Assembly (NCBI GenBank): GCA_017555025.1
Contig: JAFZHC010000009.1
Coordinates: forward strand, 124,001-188,000
DNA length: 64,000 bases
Direction: 5' to 3'
Source of the DNA: Akkermansia sp.
GTDB taxonomy: Bacteria > Verrucomicrobiota > Verrucomicrobiia > Verrucomicrobiales > Akkermansiaceae
The number at the start of each line of letters is the position of its first letter. Within the stretch, counting starts at the first letter, position 1. Both the position numbers and the translations under genes were made by a program. Positions 18,334-25,271 of the stretch are shown here, one piece after another. A model generated the notes under the pieces. That model searched no databases, was not told the origin of the DNA, and saw only the letters and a program-made list of their open reading frames with translations.

Positions 18334-19506
18334 TTACAGGTGGCAAATCCCGGAGCGATTGCATTTCAACCCGAAGAATAATCCGCTGAGTGCAAACAGC
18401 GAATAGATACCGGCCATCCATATATCCGGATGTTGGCTTTGCATGGCAGGGCTGGCGGCCCATGCCAGTAGCCCGCCACCGATAAAGCCGATGCCTTGCG
18501 CCATGCCGGAGAGGGCAACTGTGGCACTTTCGTCTGCGGAGTTTTCAACAATGAGTGTCATCCCCAGCGCAAAAATGCTCCCCAGCCCCAGACCCAGCAG
18601 TATGGAAAAGAGAGGCCATAGGGATAGCGGAGCCAGTAGTAACCCCCAGCAACAGACAATGGTCAACAGAATGGCGGTTATCATTAAGTTTTTGCGCCCT
18701 CCCATCCATAGAGTGATATGATGGCTGAGCAGAGCTGCCGGTATTTGAAATGCCGTGGCAAGTGCCAGTACCACCCCCGATTCCTGCAGCGGCATACCTC
18801 GTCTGCGCATGAGAGTAGCCAACCACACAATCAATAGCCATGCTCCCGCTACCCGGAAGAGGTAGAAAAGGCTGACAGCCCAGGCCTTCTGTTGGTGCAG
18901 CAAGGGCGTAAGCGGGGCTCGTACTGTATGCTGCCGCGTAGGCGAAGCTGGGGAAAAGAAGATGAGCTCCGCCCAGAGCAGCAGGGCAATGAGCAGGGGA
19001 AGTGCCCAGAATAGTAAGCCTCGCTGCCAGCCTCCCAGTATGAGTGCTATCGGGTCAGCTGCTCCTGAGCCGACAGCTGTACCCAGGCTGACGCATGCTG
19101 TATAAGCACCCATGAGCTGCGGGATATTACGGGGAAATTCCTGTTTAACAATCCCCAGTATCACAGAGCCGGTAATGCCCAGCCCTATGCCGATGATGAT
19201 GGTTCCGCCGTATAGCCCGCAGATACCGCCGTAACTGCGCCACCATACCCCGGCTATAGCCAGCACCAGCGCATAAATGATAAGGAGCCGAGGCCTGATA
19301 TATTCCACTAATCGAGCACCGAGAGGGGCTGCTATGCCGAGCGATATGACCGGTAAAAGCCCGAACAGTCCGCTGCCGCTGATGCTCAGTCCCAAATCTC
19401 TCATGAGAAATACCAGCAGCGGATCTGCTGCTGAAAAGCTCATGCGCAGATTAAAGCTGACCAGCAGGAAGATGATGATGAAGTGGATGCGATGGTATTC
19501 TTTCAT
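18334..19506 (-). CDS. MFS transporter of the CynX/NimT type
   Basis: 390 residues from the second Met of the frame, chosen because the first lies 4 bases from the -10 box. Twelve hydrophobic helices. The opening FNLRMSFSAADPLLVFLMRDLGLS and the LPVISLGIAAPLGARL loop fit the cyanate/nitroimidazole (CynX/NimT) branch of the major facilitator family. Substrates in this branch are poorly known; no cyanase is nearby. It is a single-gene transcript facing the ankyrin gene. Confidence 0.78.
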   Translation of the reverse strand: MKEYHRIHFIIIFLLVSFNLRMSFSAADPLLVFLMRDLGLSISGSGLFGLLPVISLGIAAPLGARLVEYIRPRLLIIYALVLAIAGVWWRSYGGICGLYGGTIIIGIGLGITGSVILGIVKQEFPRNIPQLMGAYTACVSLGTAVGSGAADPIALILGGWQRGLLFWALPLLIALLLWAELIFFSPASPTRQHTVRAPLTPLLHQQKAWAVSLFYLFRVAGAWLLIVWLATLMRRRGMPLQESGVVLALATAFQIPAALLSHHITLWMGGRKNLMITAILLTIVCCWGLLLAPLSLWPLFSILLGLGLGSIFALGMTLIVENSADESATVALSGMAQGIGFIGGGLLAWAASPAMQSQHPDIWMAGIYSLFALSGLFFGLKCNRSGICHL

Positions 19507-19516
19507 GCTCATTTTT

Positions 19517-19545
19517 CATATACAGCTATGGGTGAATGTTAGCAA
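19517..19545 (-). promoter_or_regulatory. Promoter of the MFS transporter
   Basis: Minus strand TTGCTA (19540-19545), 17 bases, TATATG (19517-19522), 10 bases to the chosen ATG. Confidence 0.55.
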
Positions 19546-19586
19546 TCTAAAAATCTGCCGTTTTTTTGTCAATTCGGAAAAGGTAC

Positions 19587-19614
19587 TTGATTTTCATGGA
19601 ATTTATGATATAAC
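19587..19614 (+). promoter_or_regulatory. Promoter of the small secreted protein, leaderless type
   Basis: TTGATT (19587-19592), 16 bases, TATAAC (19609-19614), 6 bases to the ATG at 19621. Confidence 0.55.
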
Positions 19615-19620
19615 TCCCGC

Positions 19621-20031
19621 ATGACCAAGTTTACCTATTGCGCACTTGCTGTCGTGCCTGCTATGGTGGCTACGGCTACCGCTCAGGAGCAGACTATCAC
19701 CGTTAAGGACTACATCGATTCTCAGATGGCCATTCTGGATGGTATGACTAAGCTGCTGACTCTCGATACCATTGCCGAGGCTCCTGCTGAGGTTGCCGAA
19801 GCTATCAATCAGCTTACTCAGTATGCCTCCGCCCTTGTTTATATGAAGAGCCAGCTGAATGCCGATGACCTCGCCGCTGCTCAGGGCAACCTTGAGGCCG
19901 ATGCCGTGGCTCAGATGACCGGCGCTGCTTTTATGAAGGCCGTGAATGACGCCGCAGCCAAGAACTTCTACAACAGCAACGAGCTGGCTACTGCTGTGCA
20001 GAACTTTGCCGCCGTGCTGTCTAATATGTAA
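19621..20031 (+). CDS. Small secreted helical protein, third member of the family
   Basis: 136 residues with signal peptide MTKFTYCALAVVPAMVATATAQ. The mature protein is Ala-rich and helical. It shares with the two proteins at 4108-4964 a central AEAPAEVAEAINQL stretch and a C-terminal KNFYNSNELATAVQNF, equal to EFYGSENLPAAFIKL there. No cysteines in the mature part and no catalytic motif. Function unknown. It has its own promoter and is followed after 5 bases by a lipoprotein gene. Confidence 0.75.
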   Translation: MTKFTYCALAVVPAMVATATAQEQTITVKDYIDSQMAILDGMTKLLTLDTIAEAPAEVAEAINQLTQYASALVYMKSQLNADDLAAAQGNLEADAVAQMTGAAFMKAVNDAAAKNFYNSNELATAVQNFAAVLSNM

Positions 20032-20036
20032 ATGAA

Positions 20037-20822
20037 ATGCCCCGCATTTTCCGCTTACTGCTCGGCCTGGTCTGCCTGTGCCTGAGTTCATGTGTTTTGC
20101 AGACCCATGAACGGGCTCTGGATATGGCAAAGGAGTACGAAGCCGTGGTGCTTCTCCAAAATGCCGTATATCAGAAAGGCAATCGCTTGTTTGTAAAAGC
20201 GGTTCGTACGACTGTGCGCCGAAGTGAGCGGGAGGTGTGGGATTGCCCGCTGCTGCATGCAATCGGGACGCCGGCGGAACGAAGTGGGGTGTATACCATT
20301 GTCCCCGGTGCACCGGTGAAGCCCCTGTATAGAGAGTTCAGCTTGCTGTATGGGCATAAACCTTTTGATGTCTGCTGGTTCGCATATTCAGCCGGGTACT
20401 TCGGCAATACCCCACCTGATGAAGATGAACCCGCATGGAATGGCAGTTCCGAATTTAAAGAGAAGGGGTGGCATCCATATTACAATAAGAAGGGTGAAAT
20501 AGTTTCCTGGTATCAGTACGCCGTGGAAATGCTTCAGCGCGATTATAAAAATAAATGGCTGGATAAATTGCCGACCGGTGCTCGGCCGATTTGGCTGACA
20601 GAGGAGGAAATCAAAAATCACCCCTTTCTGAAGGGTGAGCAAGGGTGGAGCCGTGGGGCGTTGTGTGAAGTTAGTGAGCCGAGAGTGAATACAGCCCGGG
20701 CTTTGTATGCATACCCGCTGGCAGGGGCCTGCTGGCTGGTGCCGGATCTTCCCGTGACCGCCGCCTCGCATATACTGGTTGTTCCGGTGATTATGTGTGT
20801 GGCTATCGGGTCGATTTTCTGA
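20037..20822 (+). CDS. Lipoprotein of unknown function
   Basis: 261 residues. MPRIFRLLLGLVCLCLSSC is a lipoprotein signal with lipobox LSSC. The body has no motif I recognise; it is rich in Trp and Tyr and contains many short turns (FDVCWFAYSAGYFGN, GWHPYYNKKG). The C-terminal 25 residues (HILVVPVIMCVAIGSIF) are hydrophobic and may form a membrane helix, unusual for a lipoprotein. The gene starts 5 bases after the small secreted protein gene and ends just before the glgB promoter, so the two form a short operon. Confidence 0.65.
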   Translation: MPRIFRLLLGLVCLCLSSCVLQTHERALDMAKEYEAVVLLQNAVYQKGNRLFVKAVRTTVRRSEREVWDCPLLHAIGTPAERSGVYTIVPGAPVKPLYREFSLLYGHKPFDVCWFAYSAGYFGNTPPDEDEPAWNGSSEFKEKGWHPYYNKKGEIVSWYQYAVEMLQRDYKNKWLDKLPTGARPIWLTEEEIKNHPFLKGEQGWSRGALCEVSEPRVNTARALYAYPLAGACWLVPDLPVTAASHILVVPVIMCVAIGSIF

Positions 20823-20842
20823 GGTGCTTTTTCGGTTAAAGC

Positions 20843-20871
20843 TTGCAAGCTACACGGGGAAGGTGTAGAAT
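20843..20871 (+). promoter_or_regulatory. Branching-enzyme promoter, leaderless type
   Basis: TTGCAA (20843-20848), 17 bases, TAGAAT (20866-20871), 8 bases to the ATG at 20880. Confidence 0.75.
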
Positions 20872-20879
20872 AGCGAGCG

Positions 20880-22898
20880 ATGAGAAGACCTCCTATACCC
20901 GGGTTGGTACTGGCCGATGGATGGCTGGCACCTTATGAGCGTGAGATTAAAGGCCGCATGCGTTTGTATGACGGTCGTCTGGCGAGCATTCGCCGCCGAT
21001 ATGGCTCATTGTTGGAGTGCGCCAACGGCTTTACCCGACTGGGTTTTAACCGCGATGCCGCTACCGGTGAGTGGATTTACCGTGAGTGGGCTCCCGGTGC
21101 CCGAGCCCTCTTCCTGATTGGCGATTTTAATGATTGGAATCGTTCCTCCCATCCGCTGAAACAGAATAATGAAGGTGTGTGGGAACTGCGTTTGCCGAAA
21201 GATACCCTACAGCATGGCCAGCATGTAAAGGTGCATGTGGTGGGGGCTGATAATGAGGGTAAAGACCGCATACCTGCTTGGATTCGTTACACCGAGCAGA
21301 ACCCTTCAACTTTTGATTACAGCGGTATCATTTGGGCTCCGTCTGAGCCCTATAAGTGGAAAAACACCCGTTGGAATCCCTCCAATGTGAAGGTGCCGTT
21401 TATTTACGAGGCTCATGTGGGGATGGCCGGTGAAGAGGAACGCGTGCACAGTTATCGCGAGTTTGCAGATAATGTGCTGCCGCGCGTGGCTAAGCTGGGC
21501 TATAATGTGGTGCAGCTTATGGCCATTCAGGAACATCCTTATTACGGCTCCTTCGGCTACCACGTATCTTCGTTTTTTGCGCCTTGCAACCGCTTCGGCA
21601 CGCCTGATGATTTGAAGTACCTCATCGACACGGCTCATGGTATGGGGATTGCTGTATTGCTGGATGTGGTACATTCCCATGCCGTGAAGAATGTGGCAGA
21701 GGGACTTAATAATTTTGACGGTTCCGGCGGTCAGTATTTCAATGCCGGCAAGCGCGATGCTTTCCACCCTGACTGGGACAGCTGCCTGTTTGACTATGGG
21801 CGTGCTGAGGTTATTGAGTTCCTATTGAGTAATCTGCGCTGGTGGCTCGAGGAATACCATTTCGACGGTTTCCGCTTTGACGGCGTAACCAGCATGCTCT
21901 ACCTGCACCATGGCCATGAACCCTTTACCGACTTGGGTTGTTACTTCAATACGCAGGTGAATGTGGATGCCGTTGTGTATCTGCAACTGGCTGCCTCGCT
22001 CGTGCAGCAGGTCACACCCGGAGCCTTTGCTATTGCTGAGGATATGTCGGGCATGCCCGGTCTTTGCCGACCGGTAGATGAGGGCGGTTTTGGCTTTACC
22101 CATCGTCTGGCTATGGGTTTGCCCGATTATTGGATTAAAATTCTTAAGGAAAAGAAGGACGAGGAGTGGAGCGTGGGCGATATCTGGTATACGCTCATTA
22201 ACCGCCGGTATGGCGAGCCTAATATTGCCTATGCCGAGAGCCACGACCAAGCGTTGGTAGGTGACAAGACTATCGCTTTCCGCCTGATGGATGCCGAAAT
22301 GTATACCCACATGAGCTGCGAGATGCCCAGCCTGATTATCGACCGTGGAATGGCGCTGCATAAGATGATTCGTCTGGCCACGTTGGCTGCGGGCGGTGAA
22401 GGGTGGCTGAACTTCATGGGTAATGAGTTCGGGCATCCGGAGTGGATTGATTTCCCCCGCGAAGGGAACGGTAATTCCTATAAGTATTGCCGCCGCCAGT
22501 GGGGGCTCGTGGACAATGGCTTGCTGCGCTACCGCTATCTGAATGCCTTTGATCGTGCTATGGTGGAGCTGGCCAAGCGTACGGATTTGCTCTCTGCTCC
22601 TCCCGCTCGCCCCTTGAATATGGACGAGAAGAACCAGGTGATGGCCTTTGAGCGAGCCGGGCTCATCTTCGTGTTCAATTGGAACGGCACGCGGGCAATC
22701 CCCGACTATAAGCTGCCGGCTCCCGCTCATGGGGAGTGGAAGGTTGTGCTGGATTCCGATGATGAGGCCTTCGGTGGGTTGGGGCGCCAAGATCACAGTA
22801 TCAATCATTTTACGGACAAAACTCAGAATCTTTCTCTCTACCTGCTGCCGCGCACGGTTACGGTGCTGGCTCGGGCGTACAGAGGGGGCCTGTTTTAA
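20880..22898 (+). CDS. glgB: 1,4-alpha-glucan branching enzyme, eukaryote-like GH13 type
   Basis: 672 residues. It makes alpha-1,6 branches in glycogen. An N-terminal CBM48 module (YREWAPGARALFLIGDFNDW near residue 67) precedes the GH13 barrel with LLDVVHSHA, the nucleophile region GFRFDGVTSM, acid/base AIAEDMSGMPG and AESHDQALVGDK, followed by a C-terminal beta domain. Motifs such as YFNTQVNVDAVVYLQLA and FMGNEFGHPEWIDFPR resemble animal and plant branching enzymes more than E. coli GlgB. It is first in a run with the dispanin-like and dipeptidase genes. No other glycogen gene is in the window. Confidence 0.92.
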   Translation: MRRPPIPGLVLADGWLAPYEREIKGRMRLYDGRLASIRRRYGSLLECANGFTRLGFNRDAATGEWIYREWAPGARALFLIGDFNDWNRSSHPLKQNNEGVWELRLPKDTLQHGQHVKVHVVGADNEGKDRIPAWIRYTEQNPSTFDYSGIIWAPSEPYKWKNTRWNPSNVKVPFIYEAHVGMAGEEERVHSYREFADNVLPRVAKLGYNVVQLMAIQEHPYYGSFGYHVSSFFAPCNRFGTPDDLKYLIDTAHGMGIAVLLDVVHSHAVKNVAEGLNNFDGSGGQYFNAGKRDAFHPDWDSCLFDYGRAEVIEFLLSNLRWWLEEYHFDGFRFDGVTSMLYLHHGHEPFTDLGCYFNTQVNVDAVVYLQLAASLVQQVTPGAFAIAEDMSGMPGLCRPVDEGGFGFTHRLAMGLPDYWIKILKEKKDEEWSVGDIWYTLINRRYGEPNIAYAESHDQALVGDKTIAFRLMDAEMYTHMSCEMPSLIIDRGMALHKMIRLATLAAGGEGWLNFMGNEFGHPEWIDFPREGNGNSYKYCRRQWGLVDNGLLRYRYLNAFDRAMVELAKRTDLLSAPPARPLNMDEKNQVMAFERAGLIFVFNWNGTRAIPDYKLPAPAHGEWKVVLDSDDEAFGGLGRQDHSINHFTDKTQNLSLYLLPRTVTVLARAYRGGLF

Positions 22899-22909
22899 GT
22901 TGAGACCAT

Positions 22910-23161
22910 ATGAAAAAAGAGAAAAATATTAACTGGCCTGTTCTCATTCTGGCTATTATTTTGTGCTTTCCGCTGGGGTGTATTGCTGCGGCGCATGCAG
23001 CCCAGGTCGCGCCTCATATAGCTCAGGGGAATACCAAGGCTGCCGAATTGGCACAAGCGGAGGCCTCTCATTGGTGCATATGGGCCTATACGGTAGCCAT
23101 TCTTATCTTCTGCATCCTGTTTCTCTTTTTTGATGTTTTCAGTTTGCCGGGGGTATTATAA
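22910..23161 (+). CDS. Two-helix membrane protein resembling the CD225/dispanin family
   Basis: 83 residues with two hydrophobic segments (about 9-30 and 56-80). The stretch CFPLGCIAAAHAAQV followed by HIAQGNTKAAELAQAEASHW has the CD225 layout: PLG at the end of helix 1, an AAQV motif, and an A-rich loop with G before helix 2. Eukaryotic members act in membrane fusion control; bacterial ones have no established role. It starts 11 bases after glgB and is followed by the dipeptidase gene 16 bases on. Confidence 0.6.
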   Translation: MKKEKNINWPVLILAIILCFPLGCIAAAHAAQVAPHIAQGNTKAAELAQAEASHWCIWAYTVAILIFCILFLFFDVFSLPGVL

Positions 23162-23177
23162 CTGGTTTGACTTTGCT

Positions 23178-23897
23178 ATGAAGTTTTTTGCCTTATTGGC
23201 CTGCATGGCGGTTGCATTGCTTACTCAGTGCACCCCATATCAGCCTGCCGTTAGTTCTGCGCCGAGGCCAACCTTGCCGCAGGGGTTTTGTTATCTGGAT
23301 ACCGTAGCTCCGAAGGTTCGAGTGGATTTGAAGTATTCCGGTTCCGATAACTTTGTGGGGCGTCCCATAGCCGGGTATGCCGGTCAGCGTGCTATTCTGC
23401 GCAATGATACCGCAAAGGCTATGAAAAAAGCTTCTGACATACTGGCAAAGCAGGGGCTCGGTTTGCTGGTGTGGGATGCCTATCGCCCCTCGCGTGCCAT
23501 GCTTGATTTTCGCCGCTGGTCGCTCACCCCGGATGACCGCATGAAGAGCCGTTTTTATCCTAACATAACAAAGCAGGGGATATATGATGGAAAGTACATT
23601 GGCGATATCTCCGAGCATAGCTGGGGTATTGCTGTTGATGTGACACTTGTAAATCTGCGTACGGGTAAGGAGCTCGATATGGGCGGCCACCACGATTTGC
23701 TTGATGTCTCATCTGCTACGGAAAGTCAGCTTGTAACACCTGCTCAACGGGCTAACCGACTGAAGCTCAGAGAGGCAATGGTGGCTGCCGGAATGAAGAA
23801 TTACCACACGGAATGGTGGCATTATTTCCTGGCTGATGCATTTCCCGTATTCTCTTATAACTTTGAAGTGCGGGATGATTTGCAGCCGGCACCGTGA
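23178..23897 (+). CDS. D-Ala-D-Ala dipeptidase (VanX/DdpX family, M15D) lipoprotein
   Basis: 239 residues from MKFFALLACMAVALLTQC, a lipoprotein-type signal (lipobox LTQC). The longer frame begins inside the previous gene. The M15D zinc site is visible: SEHSWGIAVDVTL (His and Asp ligands), and TEWWHYFL near 200 with catalytic Glu and the last His. YRPSRA is the family's arginine motif. The enzyme releases D-Ala from D-Ala-D-Ala. As an envelope-anchored protein it more likely recycles wall peptides than gives vancomycin resistance; there is no vanHA nearby. Confidence 0.88.
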   Translation: MKFFALLACMAVALLTQCTPYQPAVSSAPRPTLPQGFCYLDTVAPKVRVDLKYSGSDNFVGRPIAGYAGQRAILRNDTAKAMKKASDILAKQGLGLLVWDAYRPSRAMLDFRRWSLTPDDRMKSRFYPNITKQGIYDGKYIGDISEHSWGIAVDVTLVNLRTGKELDMGGHHDLLDVSSATESQLVTPAQRANRLKLREAMVAAGMKNYHTEWWHYFLADAFPVFSYNFEVRDDLQPAP

Positions 23898-23947
23898 CGG
23901 AGTTGTTAAGAAAAGTAAAAAAAGTGAGGCATAGTCAGTTAATCTGC

Positions 23948-23976
23948 TTGAAATCTAGAGCGCTTTGCCGTATAAT
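23948..23976 (+). promoter_or_regulatory. exbB operon promoter
   Basis: TTGAAA (23948-23953), 17 bases, perfect TATAAT (23971-23976). The first in-frame ATG is 12 bases on and a second one 21 bases on. Confidence 0.8.
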
Positions 23977-23988
23977 GCGCACGTATCT

Positions 23989-24744
23989 ATGCACGCGATG
24001 AACATTTTAGGCCAGGCAGTCAAGACTGCGGAGAACACCGTAGGCTTTGATGTATTCGGTATTTTTGAGAAGGGCGGGCCGCTCATGTATGCTCTGCTGC
24101 TTCTTTCCTTCATTGCCTTGATGGCTGTGTTTGTGTGTCTTTGGACGACTCGCGGCTCGGCTGTGTTGCCCCGCGATATTGTGCTTTCCGTCGAGTCATA
24201 CATTCGCCGCAAGGATTATGCCGGTTTGCTGAGTCTGTGCGAGCGCGACGGCTCCAGCTTTGCCCGTACGGTGCATGTGATTGTGATGTTTATGCAGCGT
24301 AACCTGCGAGCCAATATGGATGCTGTGCGTGAGGTGGCCTCTGCTGAGGCAACTCGTCAGGCTAACATTCTCACCCGTCAGATTAACTGGCTTTCTGACA
24401 TTGGTTCCATTGCCCCCATGGTAGGTCTGTTGGGTACCGTGCTGGGTATGATGAGCACCTTCTGGGAGATGGCTCAGGGTAATTTCGAAGGCGTGAAGCA
24501 GATGCAGATGGCCAGCGGTATTTCCGAGGCTATGATTACCACCGCCGGTGGTCTTGTGCTGGCCATTCCCTGTATGCTTGCCTATGCTGTGTTCCGTAAC
24601 CGCATTCAGAAGCACATCACCGATATGGAGGTGGCTGTTACCCACATCCTCTCCGTGCTTGCTGTGCAGGCCGACCGTGAACAGCGCCTCGGCAGCATTG
24701 CCCAGAAGGGTAATCGCAGCGAGATGATGGACGACGAGTATTGA
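23989..24744 (+). CDS. exbB: ExbB/TolQ/MotA-family proton channel protein
   Basis: 251 residues (or 248 from the second ATG). Three hydrophobic helices: MYALLLLSFIALMAVFVCLW near 35, then SIAPMVGLLGTVLGMMSTFWEMA near 145 and ITTAGGLVLAIPCMLAYAVF near 190, the latter two being the conserved MotA/TolQ/ExbB domain. It forms the inner-membrane pore that uses the proton gradient to drive an ExbD/TolR partner, whose gene follows 21 bases later. With no TonB or TolA in the window, the energised process is not identified; the downstream wall genes suggest the envelope. Confidence 0.88.
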   Translation: MHAMNILGQAVKTAENTVGFDVFGIFEKGGPLMYALLLLSFIALMAVFVCLWTTRGSAVLPRDIVLSVESYIRRKDYAGLLSLCERDGSSFARTVHVIVMFMQRNLRANMDAVREVASAEATRQANILTRQINWLSDIGSIAPMVGLLGTVLGMMSTFWEMAQGNFEGVKQMQMASGISEAMITTAGGLVLAIPCMLAYAVFRNRIQKHITDMEVAVTHILSVLAVQADREQRLGSIAQKGNRSEMMDDEY

Positions 24745-24765
24745 TGAACACCCCATCGCCGTACC

Positions 24766-25200
24766 ATGAAAATCAACGCCAAGATACCTGAGCCCATCGG
24801 TTTTCAGCTCGCGCCGATGCTCGACGTGGTGTTCCTGCTGCTCATTTTCTTTGTGGTCACGCAGAAATTCATTCTCAATGAGCAGGACCTCAAGGTGAAG
24901 GTGCCGACTGCTCCCAAGACGACGGAGGAAGCCTCTCGTGCTATCGATGAAATTATCATCAATGCCCGCGAGGAAGAGGATGGTACGCTGGTTGTGACCA
25001 TTGACCGAGAGGTGTTTACTCTGGAGCAGCTCGAGCAGCGCTTGCGCCGTCAGGTGCGCCTCAATGAAAATCAGCCCGTACGTATACGTGGCGATGCTGA
25101 TATGCGCTGGCAGAAGGTGGCAGATGTGATTTCCACCTGCACCAAGGCCGGTGTGTATAACGTAAGTTTCTCGAAGCAGATGCCCAAGGCCGCCCAGTAA
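24766..25200 (+). CDS. exbD: ExbD/TolR-family biopolymer transport protein
   Basis: 144 residues with one N-terminal helix. The sequence FQLAPMLDVVFLLLIFFVVTQKF holds the conserved Asp of the proton path. The rest is the periplasmic domain, ending in a RGDADMRWQKVADVISTC-like segment typical of ExbD/TolR. The partner is the preceding exbB. The stop codon lies in the loop of a stem-loop, which may end most transcription before the TPR gene. Confidence 0.9.
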   Translation: MKINAKIPEPIGFQLAPMLDVVFLLLIFFVVTQKFILNEQDLKVKVPTAPKTTEEASRAIDEIIINAREEEDGTLVVTIDREVFTLEQLEQRLRRQVRLNENQPVRIRGDADMRWQKVADVISTCTKAGVYNVSFSKQMPKAAQ

Positions 25201-25222
25201 GGCCTTGGCATTTGCTGTTTTT
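25184..25222 (+). terminator. Stem-loop spanning the exbD stop codon
   Basis: CCAAGGCC (25184-25191) pairs with GGCCTTGG (25201-25208). The 9-base loop ends in the TAA stop. A T-rich run (TTTGCTGTTTTT) follows, so it is probably a terminator or attenuator. Confidence 0.6.
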
Positions 25223-25271
25223 CTGTAAGCCGTATTTCAGGAGAAGTATCATTTTATAACTGCAACCCGAT

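Noticed and set aside
23178..23897. Vancomycin resistance cluster
   Set aside because: The VanX-family dipeptidase is a predicted lipoprotein and is not next to vanH, vanA or a VanRS pair, so a resistance role is not supported.
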